Source: an uncultured Bacteroidales bacterium (lineage in GTDB: Bacteria; Bacteroidota; Bacteroidia; Bacteroidales; UBA3663). Taken from it: a DNA stretch of 58,690 nt. The stretch's first letter is position 1. Each line of letters opens with the position of its first letter. Below are positions 52,472-58,690 of this stretch, piece after piece. Under the pieces are notes generated by a model. That model worked only from the letters and a program-made list of their open reading frames with translations, was not told the DNA's origin and ran no database searches. A program made the position numbers and the translations under genes. The stretch is from assembly GCA_905235375.1 (NCBI GenBank), contig CAJOLH010000047.1, positions 1 to 58,690 of the forward strand, written 5' to 3'.

Positions 52472-55107
52472 TCAGAATCTGATCGTGATGCTGCCCATTG
52501 CCGTGGTGCCGGCTTGCGGGATGTAGCCGATTTCGGTGTAGCGGTTGCCTTCCGGGTTGCCGCCGCTCTCGTAGATGGCCGAATAAACCCAGCCGGAGGC
52601 GGCATAGTGCAGGTTGAAGATGTTGTTGATGTTGAAGCCGAGAATCATCTCCTTGATGCCTCGGTTCTTGAACGTGAACACATAGTTGGCCGAGAGGTCG
52701 CTGGTCGAGAAGCTCGGCAATGAGCGCTGCTTGCACTCGGTGTTGTCGAGATATTGGCGCGACACGTAATTGGTGTGCCAGGTGGCGGTAAGCCTGTTCT
52801 TTCGGTAGGTGATGAACCCGTTGAGGATGACCGAAGGCGAGAAGGCCAGTGTGCTGTTGTCGTAGTGGATTACATCGAAGCCGTCGCCGTCATAGGCCTT
52901 TCCGCTGGCATCGGTGTTGCCCTCCCAGTCGTCCCAGTTCTCGACATACTCGTCGAAGTCCTTGATCTTGTTCTGACTGAGTGCTGCATTGCCCTCGATG
53001 GTGAGCCCAGGAGGGTCCATGCGGCGGTGAGTTCCATGCCGAGGCGATACGACTTGTCGATGTTGGTGGTCAGGTTTTCGCCAATGTCGCTCAGTTCTCC
53101 CGTCTGCACGAACTGATCCTTGTAGTGCATCCAGTAGAAGTTAGCACCCACAGTCCAGCGTTTGGACATGTAGTTGTAACCTATCTCGGTGTCGAGCAGT
53201 TGTTCGGCTTTGGGTGCAGGATAATTGCCGTTGTCGGTGAAGTTGTTGCGTTCGGGTTCGCGATTGCTCATGGCAAACGAAGCGAAGGCGTGGTGCCCGT
53301 CCTGATGAAGGCTGATGCCGACCTTGGGATTGAAGAAGTCATACTTCTTGTCAATGTCGAGGCGCTGGTTGGTATAGCCATCATCGGTGGCGATGAACTT
53401 GCCATTGACACTATCGGTGGAGTAGGAGACATGACGGTACTGAACGTCAGCAAAGATGTCCCATTGGTCGGTGAGGTGATAGGTGGCCTTGGTGAAGAGG
53501 TTGCCATCAAGCTTGTCGGCATCGCTGTCGTAGTACTGGTAATCGCCGTCCTTCAGGTACTTGCTGCTCATTTCGCTATTGGCTATGTAGGTAAGGTAGC
53601 CGAAGTGGTTCGACCAGAAGTCCTGCAGCGAGAGACCTCCGATGATGTCCCAGCGTTCGTCCTTGTAGTTGACATTCCATACGAGACCCAACTGATCCTG
53701 TGAGAGACCCTTCTGGCGCACGAAGTCTGTCCGTTTGAGTGTCGAACCATCGCTCAACGTGAAGTTGGGGAGTCCGAACTTTGAGAGCTTGTTGTTGTAG
53801 CGGAACTCATTGTAGTAACCGTATCCGTGCGTATAGTGGGCGGATGCCGAAGTGGTCCAGTGGTCGTTGATTTCCCAAGCCAGTGAGAGGATGGTGCGGT
53901 TTTGCCAGAAGTTGTCAGTGGTCTTGCTCCAATACGATCCGTCCGACATCTTGTAGCGCTCGGTGCCCTTCGAGGGGTCGTAGTCATCGACGAGGTGTTC
54001 GTAGAGCGTGTTGTATCGGCCAAGGCCTGCGTCGTAGAAGTCCTTGTAATCGAAGAGCCCTGTGTCCATGCCGCCATAGTTCCAGTCGAGCAGTTCGCCC
54101 GTGTCAAGGCCGTTCCAAGCCTGACCGGTCTTCTCGAAGTTGCCGAAGTTCTTCAGTCGGATTATGAACTTGTTGCCCATATAGGCGAGGCCTCCATAGT
54201 AGGAGCCGCTGCGACCCGACGTGCCGTGCATATATCCGTCGGTGTTGGTCTCGTGATAGGCTCCGTCGAAGATCCAATGTTCGGCAAAGAGCCCGGTCGA
54301 GAACGAGCCTCCAACGTTGAAGGTGTTGTACGAGCCGAAGGAGCCAGACAGTTCGGCTGAAGGCTTGGTGTTAGGAGCCTTGCTGGTCAGCGCGATGGTG
54401 CCGCCGAAGGCACCGTCGCCATTGGTCGAGGTGCCTACGCCGCGCTGTATCTGAGCACCGCCGAGCAGTGAGGCGTAGCTGTTCATGTTGGCCCAAAAGA
54501 CACACTGGTCCTCGGGAGAGTTGAGGGGTACACCGTCGAGGGTGACATTGATGCGCGAATCAGCAGCACCACGGATGCGCATATAGACGGTGCCCGTTCC
54601 CAGTCCGTTCTCGCCGTAGGCAATCACACCGGGCGTGTGGGTGAAGAGCATGGGCAATTCGCGACCTGTCTTCGAGAACTCCTCGAGTTCCTCCTGTTCG
54701 ATGTTGGTCTTCGAGAAGGGCGCCTCCTTCTGTGCCTTCACCGACTTGACAACGATTTCGTTCAGTTGATGAATCTTGCTCGCCGTCATGCGAATCTGTT
54801 GCATCGTGCCGGGTTCAGCAGTGAACGTCAGGTCTTCGTAGCCGAGATAACGCGCTACCAGCTCGGTGCCACTGGCTGCATTGAGCGAAAACTGCCCGTT
54901 GCCATCGGTGATCGTGCCGATGCTTCGCCCCTTGAGCATAATGTGTGTGCCTGGCAGGGGTTCGCCGTTCTCATCGACTACGGTTCCCGTAACGCGATGG
55001 GAGGCGGTACGCTGATCGGCCATTGCCTCATTCGCGGTTGAAGAGAGCGCGTACCCCATACTTGTACTTGCTGCCATGATGGCAGCCATAAACAAAACCT
55101 TTTTCAT
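52472..55107 (-). pseudogene. TonB-dependent outer-membrane receptor (thiamine type) interrupted by one frameshift
   Basis: The receptor starts at 55107 with a signal peptide, a carboxypeptidase-regulatory-like domain (VTGTVVDENGEPLPGTHIMLKG) and a plug (LPMLFTHTPGVIAYGENGLG, MRIRGAADSRINVTLDGVPLN, GGAQIQRGVGTSTNGDGAFGGTI). The barrel runs in frame to about 53019 (SYRLGMELTAAW). That frame then turns into an Arg/Thr/Ser-rich tail ending at 52870. The true continuation (GLTIEGNAALSQNKIKDF...) is in another frame, from about 53020 to 52472, ending GSITIRF as a barrel should. One base is missing between roughly 53005 and 53020. Restored, the protein would have about 878 residues. A sequencing error is as likely as a real mutation. 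Confidence 0.85.
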
Positions 55108-55145
55108 CTTGCGAAGAAAAATTTAGAATGAATAATAAGACGAGA

Positions 55146-55241
55146 TGGGGCTCAGCATGTTCCCTTGCCAGAATTACCTGGCCAGGTTCAATGGGTCTAA
55201 TCTCAGCCTCGCTGTCGTAAGGGACGGACGAAGCACCCCAG
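55146..55241 (-). promoter_or_regulatory. TPP (thiamine pyrophosphate) riboswitch
   Basis: On the minus strand the conserved elements appear in order: GGGGTGC, GGCTGAGA, ACCCATTGAACCTG, CCAGGTAATTCTGG and CAAGGGAA, closing with GCCCC against the opening GGGG. This is the THI-box consensus. It lies 38 nt ahead of the TonB receptor gene. No separate terminator is visible between aptamer and start codon, so control may act on translation start. TACCTTTG at 55300-55293 is a likely promoter -7 box. Confidence 0.95.
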
Positions 55242-55410
55242 GTTGCCGTAGCAGTCGCTTCAACGCGACGTGGCAAATATCATTTTGCGCTGCAAAGGTA
55301 AACTATTTTTTCGAGAATTCCAAGAGTAACGGCAATTATTTTTCAGATTTGTCACAATTCACATTATATTATATATATGTACGCGCGCGATAAACTTTGT
55401 GTCAGAAAAA

Positions 55411-55442
55411 TTTGCAAGTGAACGAAAAAAGATGTATCTTTG
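55411..55442 (+). promoter_or_regulatory. Promoter of the polyprenyl synthetase gene
   Basis: TTTG at 55411-55414, 20-nt spacer, TATCTTTG at 55435-55442. The gap 55242-55410 also has a 20-nt alternating purine/pyrimidine run at 55370-55389. Confidence 0.75.
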
Positions 55443-55472
55443 CGCCGCATTTTCTAACAACAAGACAAAGGA

Positions 55473-56474
55473 ATGCGCATTTCTATGGATAAGACACAGA
55501 TATATAACAGCGTCAGAAATTGTATTTCCGAAGAATTGAAGGACTTCGAACGCCTATTCGAAGACGTGTTGCACACACGGGTGCCTTTGGCTGATTCTGT
55601 TATTCGCTATTCGCTGGAGCGCAACGGCAAGCAGTTGCGCCCCATTATGACGCTTCTTGCGGCCAAGATGCTGGGTGAGGTCAACCAGGTTACCACCTAT
55701 GGCGCTGTCGCTTTGGAGCTGCTTCACAATGCCACATTGATGCACGACGATGTCATCGACCAGAGTCCTGCGCGTCGTGGCTGTGATACTATCAATAAGA
55801 TATGGGACAACAGGGTCGCCGTGCTGATGGGCGACTTCTTCCTGTCGAAATGTCTCTATTGCAGCAATGCTACGGGCTCGCTGCAAATCTCGCTCGTATT
55901 GTCCGACATGGTGAAGATGCTCGTCGAAGGAGAGTTGGAGCAGATTTCCAACGTGCGCTCCCATCTCTTGAGCGAGGATGCCTATTTCTCGGTGATTCGT
56001 GGCAAGACCGCATCGCTTTTTGCCGCCTGCATGAAGATCGGCGCGCTCAGTGTCGATGCTTCCGAGGCCGACAAGGAACGATTGGCAAAGGTGGGGGAGC
56101 TCATGGGCGTGGTCTTCCAGATACGTGATGATATCTTCGACTATTATCCTTCGACCAAGGAAGTCGGCAAGCCTACCGGTCACGACATCATGGAGGGCAA
56201 GATTACTTTGCCGCTGCTCTATGCCTTGCAGCATGCACCTGCCGACGAGACTACACGCATGAGGGCCATTATCGAACAGGCGCAGGAGCTGACAGAAAGT
56301 CAGGTCGCGCAGCTGGTTGATTTCGCCAAAAGTATTGGTGGCATAGAATATGCACAGGCAAAGATGAAGAATCTCTCCTACGAGGCCAAAAGGTTGCTCT
56401 CCACCTTCCCCGAGAGTGAGGCTCGCGAGGCACTGATATGCCTGATAGGCTATTTTTCGGATAGAAATTATTGA
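55473..56474 (+). CDS. Polyprenyl diphosphate synthase (octaprenyl/heptaprenyl type)
   Basis: A 333-residue prenyltransferase. The first Asp-rich motif is MHDDVIDQSPARRG (Asp92, 93, 96 with the following Arg pair), and the second is QIRDDIFDYY near 218-227. The residues before the first motif (ALELLHNATLM) lack bulky blockers, which suits a long-chain product such as the side chain of menaquinone. A second ATG 12 nt downstream (55485) is an equally good start. The gene has its own promoter and precedes the tRNA cluster. Confidence 0.92.
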   Translation: MRISMDKTQIYNSVRNCISEELKDFERLFEDVLHTRVPLADSVIRYSLERNGKQLRPIMTLLAAKMLGEVNQVTTYGAVALELLHNATLMHDDVIDQSPARRGCDTINKIWDNRVAVLMGDFFLSKCLYCSNATGSLQISLVLSDMVKMLVEGELEQISNVRSHLLSEDAYFSVIRGKTASLFAACMKIGALSVDASEADKERLAKVGELMGVVFQIRDDIFDYYPSTKEVGKPTGHDIMEGKITLPLLYALQHAPADETTRMRAIIEQAQELTESQVAQLVDFAKSIGGIEYAQAKMKNLSYEAKRLLSTFPESEAREALICLIGYFSDRNY

Positions 56475-56562
56475 TTTTGCCGTACCGACAAAGCAAAAAC
56501 GGATTGTTGGGGCTGCGTTTCTGGCCGAAAAGAAACATTTTTCGAAAAAACTCTCCAAAAAA

Positions 56563-56594
56563 TTTGGAGGTTTGAAAAAATTGAGCTATCTTTG
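56563..56594 (+). promoter_or_regulatory. Promoter of the tRNA cluster
   Basis: TTTG at 56563-56566, 20-nt spacer, TATCTTTG at 56587-56594, 19 nt before tRNA-Pro. Shares the TTTGGAGGTTT...TATCTTTGC block with the Phe/Tyr operon promoter. Confidence 0.85.
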
Positions 56595-56612
56595 CACCCG
56601 CAAAACATGAAA

Positions 56613-56687
56613 CGGGGTGTAGCGCAGTCCGGTTAGCGCACCTGCTTTGGGAGCAGGGGGTCCCAGGTTCGAATCCTGGTACCCCGA
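56613..56687 (+). tRNA. tRNA-Pro (TGG)
   Basis: 75-nt cloverleaf with acceptor CGGGGTG/TACCCCG and anticodon loop TTTGGGA; no encoded CCA. First gene of the cluster. Confidence 0.95.
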
Positions 56688-56707
56688 CTACACTTCACGA
56701 AATGTTC

Positions 56708-56718
56708 GTTCTTTGAAA
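56708..56718 (+). promoter_or_regulatory. boxA-like antitermination element
   Basis: GTTCTTTGAAA resembles the rRNA antitermination boxA (E. coli TGCTCTTTAACA). Similar elements are at 57115-57125 and 58494-58505. Confidence 0.4.
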
Positions 56719-56728
56719 GGTTTATGTT

Positions 56729-56802
56729 GGCTCCTTAGCTCAACTGAATAGAGCATCTGACTACGGATCAGAAGGTTACAGGTTTGAATCCTGTAGGAGT
56801 CA
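56729..56802 (+). tRNA. tRNA-Arg (ACG)
   Basis: 74-nt cloverleaf with acceptor GGCTCCT/AGGAGTC and anticodon loop CTACGGA. A34 is the expected target of TadA (47397-47828). Confidence 0.95.
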
Positions 56803-56845
56803 CAATCTGAGTTTCCTCGTCGGTGGCTGAGGGGTTTCCTATACT

Positions 56846-56919
56846 GCTTCAATAGCTCAGTTGGTTAGAGCACCTGACTGTTAATCAGGGGGTCGTTGGT
56901 TCAAGCCCATCTTGAAGCG
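56846..56919 (+). tRNA. tRNA-Asn (GTT)
   Basis: Acceptor GCTTCAA/TTGAAGC, discriminator G, anticodon loop CTGTTAA. The T stem (GTTGG/CCATC) has one T-T mismatch. A queuosine target. Confidence 0.93.
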
Positions 56920-56925
56920 CATTCT

Positions 56926-56999
56926 GCCTCTTTAGCTCAGTTGGCCAGAGCACGTGATTTGTAATCTCGGGGTCGTTGGTTCGAATCCGACAAGAGGCT
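56926..56999 (+). tRNA. tRNA-Thr (TGT)
   Basis: Acceptor GCCTCTT/AAGAGGC, anticodon loop TTTGTAA; the anticodon stem (CGTGA/TCTCG) has one T-T mismatch. Confidence 0.94.
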
Positions 57000-57010
57000 C
57001 AGATTTTTTA

Positions 57011-57095
57011 GGGCGTATTCCAGAGTGGCCAAATGGGGCAGACTGTAAATCTGCTGTCGACGACTTCGGTGGTTCGAATCCATCTGCGCCCACCA
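57011..57095 (+). tRNA. tRNA-Tyr (GTA)
   Basis: Long-variable-arm tRNA with acceptor GGGCGTA/TGCGCCC and anticodon loop CTGTAAA. CCA is encoded (57093-57095), unlike most neighbours. Confidence 0.95.
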
Positions 57096-57114
57096 CAAGC
57101 GGGATTCCCGCACA

Positions 57115-57125
57115 TGATCTTTGAC
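57115..57125 (+). promoter_or_regulatory. boxA-like antitermination element
   Basis: TGATCTTTGAC between tRNA-Tyr and tRNA-Lys. Confidence 0.35.
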
Positions 57126-57184
57126 ATATTGAAGGATAAACGATATAAGAAATATTTTCGGAAGCGGAAACGCTTCCCGTCTAT

Positions 57185-57260
57185 GACTTCGTAGCTCAGT
57201 TGGTAGAGCAACTGACTCTTAATCAGTGGGTCCAGGGTTCGAGCCCCTGCGAGGTCACCA
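57185..57260 (+). tRNA. tRNA-Lys (CTT)
   Basis: Acceptor GACTTCG/CGAGGTC, anticodon loop CTCTTAA; CCA encoded at 57258-57260. Confidence 0.95.
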
Positions 57261-57264
57261 TGAT

Positions 57265-57338
57265 GGCGAGATAGCTCAGCTGGTTAGAGCGTCGGATTCA
57301 TAATCCGAAGGTCCAGGGTTCAAGTCCCTGTCTCGCTA
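57265..57338 (+). tRNA. tRNA-Met (CAT), elongator type
   Basis: Acceptor GGCGAGA/TCTCGCT (G-T first pair), anticodon loop TTCATAA. It lacks the initiator C1-A72 mismatch. A lysidine-modified tRNA-Ile is a less likely reading. Confidence 0.9.
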
Positions 57339-57364
57339 CGGTTCATTTTTACAGGGATTATACT

Positions 57365-57450
<86 letters not shown>

Positions 57451-57497
57451 TTTTTCTTCCCGCTGTTGCGGGACGGTCTTCGGATCGCATAGTTCCT

Positions 57498-57571
57498 GGT
57501 GCGTTAGTTCAGTTGGTTAGAATATCGCCCTGTCACGGCGGAGGTCACGGGTTCGAGTCCCGTACGCACCG
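57498..57571 (+). tRNA. tRNA-Asp (GTC)
   Basis: Acceptor GGTGCGT/ACGCACC, anticodon loop CTGTCAC, discriminator G. A queuosine target. Confidence 0.95.
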
Positions 57572-57602
57572 CAAGCATTAGCTTGTCTATTTGCTTTTAT
57601 AT

Positions 57603-57674
57603 CGCGGAGTGGAGCAGTGGTAGCTCGCCAGGCTCATAACCTGGAGGTCAGTGGTTCGATCCCGCTCTCCGCAA
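57603..57674 (+). tRNA. Initiator tRNA-fMet (CAT)
   Basis: Acceptor CGCGGAG/CTCCGCA with the diagnostic C1-A72 mismatch; anticodon loop CTCATAA. Confidence 0.94.
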
Positions 57675-57742
57675 CAAGGGTTAGTCGAAGCACTAACCTG
57701 CGGATGGCGATAACGCCTCCGCAACTAATTCTATGTCTTTTT

Positions 57743-57815
<73 letters not shown>

Positions 57816-57820
57816 CATCA

Positions 57821-57902
57821 GCCCAAATGGCGGAATCGGTAGACGCGTTGGTCTCAAACACCAATGGAGAAATCCGTCCCGGTTCGACCCCGGGTTTGGG
57901 TA
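57821..57902 (+). tRNA. tRNA-Leu (CAA)
   Basis: 82 nt, class II variable arm; acceptor GCCCAAA/TTTGGGT, anticodon loop CTCAAAC. Confidence 0.95.
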
Positions 57903-57931
57903 CACAAGATGACTCTTCTGAGTCTGACTCT

Positions 57932-58015
57932 GCGGAGGTGGTGAAATTGGTAGACACGCTACTTTGAGGGGGTAGTGGCCGTTAGGCTGTGTGAGTTCGA
58001 GTCTCATCCTCCGTA
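57932..58015 (+). tRNA. tRNA-Leu (GAG)
   Basis: 84 nt, class II variable arm; acceptor GCGGAGG/CCTCCGT, anticodon loop TTGAGGG. Confidence 0.94.
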
Positions 58016-58019
58016 CTTC

Positions 58020-58095
58020 GATCCGCTAGCTCAGTCGGTAGAGCACAACACTTTTAATGTTGGGGTCTTGGGTTCGAACCCCAAGCGGATCACCA
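58020..58095 (+). tRNA. tRNA-Lys (TTT)
   Basis: Acceptor GATCCGC/GCGGATC, anticodon loop CTTTTAA; CCA encoded at 58093-58095. Confidence 0.95.
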
Positions 58096-58144
58096 CGATC
58101 CGATGGGGTTGTTCCGGCGAATGACCCCTTTGCGGATTCGTTTT

Positions 58145-58217
58145 GGTGCCATAGCTCAGTTGGTAGAGCAAAGGACTGAAAATCCTTGTGTCCCCGGTTC
58201 GATTCCTGGTGGCACCA
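58145..58217 (+). tRNA. tRNA-Phe (GAA)
   Basis: Acceptor GGTGCCA/TGGCACC, anticodon loop CTGAAAA. The T stem (CCCGG/CCTGG) has one C-T mismatch. Its charging would be sensed by the attenuator at 16656-16798. Confidence 0.94.
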
Positions 58218-58227
58218 CAATAATTTT

Positions 58228-58299
58228 GGTCAGTTGGATGAGTGGTTTAGTCACTGGTCTGCAAAACCAGCTACAGCGGTTCGAGTCCGCTACTGACCT
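58228..58299 (+). tRNA. tRNA-Cys (GCA)
   Basis: Acceptor GGTCAGT/ACTGACC, anticodon loop CTGCAAA, discriminator T. Confidence 0.93.
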
Positions 58300-58360
58300 C
58301 TTTTTATTCGGGCGCTTAGCGACTATGGTTGGAGACCATCCTCGCAAATCGCCAATTTAA

Positions 58361-58435
58361 GGGCGCTTAGCTCAGCTGGTTCAGAGCGTCTGCCTTACAA
58401 GCAGAGGGTCGGGGGTTCGAATCCCTCAGCGCCCA
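58361..58435 (+). tRNA. tRNA-Val (TAC)
   Basis: Acceptor GGGCGCT/AGCGCCC, anticodon loop CTTACAA. A stray copy of its first 11 nt lies at 58310-58320. Confidence 0.95.
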
Positions 58436-58438
58436 CAA

Positions 58439-58462
58439 GTCGTTGCTCAGCAACGGCTTTTT
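58439..58462 (+). terminator. Terminator-like hairpin after tRNA-Val
   Basis: GTCGTTGC / GCAACGGC with a 3-nt loop and a T5 run, between the tRNA cluster and 16S rRNA. Confidence 0.65.
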
Positions 58463-58493
58463 ATTTCGCTTATCCTTCAATAATCGAAGTAAA

Positions 58494-58505
58494 CGATCTT
58501 TGAAA
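58494..58505 (+). promoter_or_regulatory. boxA-like element in the 16S leader
   Basis: CGATCTTTGAAA, about 120 nt ahead of 16S. I see no exact TAnnTTTG promoter in 58463-58621. Confidence 0.4.
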
Positions 58506-58621
58506 GTTTGAAATTGACAAATAGATTAGCAAGCACATACTTAGGGTAGAGCAAGTGCAAGACAATAGCTTTACCGTCAATAACTTTATTGATTGCCAGC
58601 ATCAGACAAACGATAAAAAGT

Positions 58622-58690
58622 ACAACGAAGAGTTTGATCCTGGCTCAGGATGAACGCTAGCGACAGGCCTAACACATGCAAGTCGAGCGG
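58622..58690 (+). rRNA. rrs: 16S ribosomal RNA, 5' end only
   Basis: AGAGTTTGATCCTGGCTCAG at 58630-58649 is the universal 16S 5' primer site. GGATGAACGCTAGCGACAGG follows, in the form seen in Bacteroidetes. The gene runs off the right edge. Confidence 0.97.

Overview
The window comes from a member of the Bacteroidales, most probably Prevotellaceae. The evidence is a SusC/SusD outer-membrane import pair, promoters of the Bacteroidetes type (TTTG, 19-22 nt, TAnnTTTG), a DAHP synthase-chorismate mutase fusion, secreted proteins with Prevotella-style C-terminal tails (YxLQG...), and the 5' end of a Bacteroidetes-like 16S rRNA at the right edge. Most of it is chromosomal housekeeping sequence with no integrase, transposase or phage gene.

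Layout. 1-2 kb: the end of a nuclease-like gene, then an L-fucose-permease-like MFS gene enclosed by ~105-120 bp inverted repeats. 2-10 kb (minus strand): SGNH hydrolase, coiled-coil lipoprotein, rpiB, transketolase, an LptF/LptG permease and typA. 9.7-10.6 kb: an intergenic array of 42-bp units, each with a small palindrome, ahead of dnaE. 14.6-15.2 kb: a YoeB-type toxin-antitoxin pair. 15.4-16.4 kb: class II aldolase. 16.6-20.9 kb: a phenylalanine/tyrosine operon (pheA, aminotransferase, DAHP synthase-chorismate mutase, tyrA) behind a strong promoter, a Phe/Tyr-rich leader peptide and a terminator/antiterminator pair, i.e. a ribosome-mediated attenuator. 21-33 kb: a SusC/SusD import operon with a zinc metallohydrolase lipoprotein, a DUF4302-type lipoprotein and two secreted proteins, one with a CxxC thioredoxin-like motif. 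33-43 kb: lone MlaF-type ATPase, ffh, PagL-like lipid A deacylase, folD, 5-formyl-THF cyclo-ligase, Ca/Na antiporter, M3 peptidase and hisS. 42.9-50 kb: metF-metH-tadA, two very small genes, queH and birA. 50-55.3 kb: a minus-strand thiamine-uptake operon under a TPP riboswitch (TonB receptor with a frameshift, surface protein, PnuC/PnuT transporter, kinase-fold protein). 55.4 kb to the end: polyprenyl synthetase, 17 tRNA genes, and the start of 16S rRNA.

How the genes connect. One-carbon metabolism is concentrated here: folD and the cyclo-ligase supply folates, metF and metH use them. Two tRNA modifiers, tadA and queH, lie near a tRNA cluster that holds their substrates: Arg-ACG for TadA; Tyr, Asn and Asp for queuosine. 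The envelope theme (LptF/G, MlaF, PagL, KDO-kinase-like protein) is scattered rather than clustered.

The most noteworthy signals are non-coding: the Phe/Tyr attenuator, the 42-bp palindrome array before dnaE, 9-nt repeat tracts inside two operons, the inverted-repeat cassette around the MFS gene, and a 31-codon membrane-peptide gene with its own promoter and terminator.
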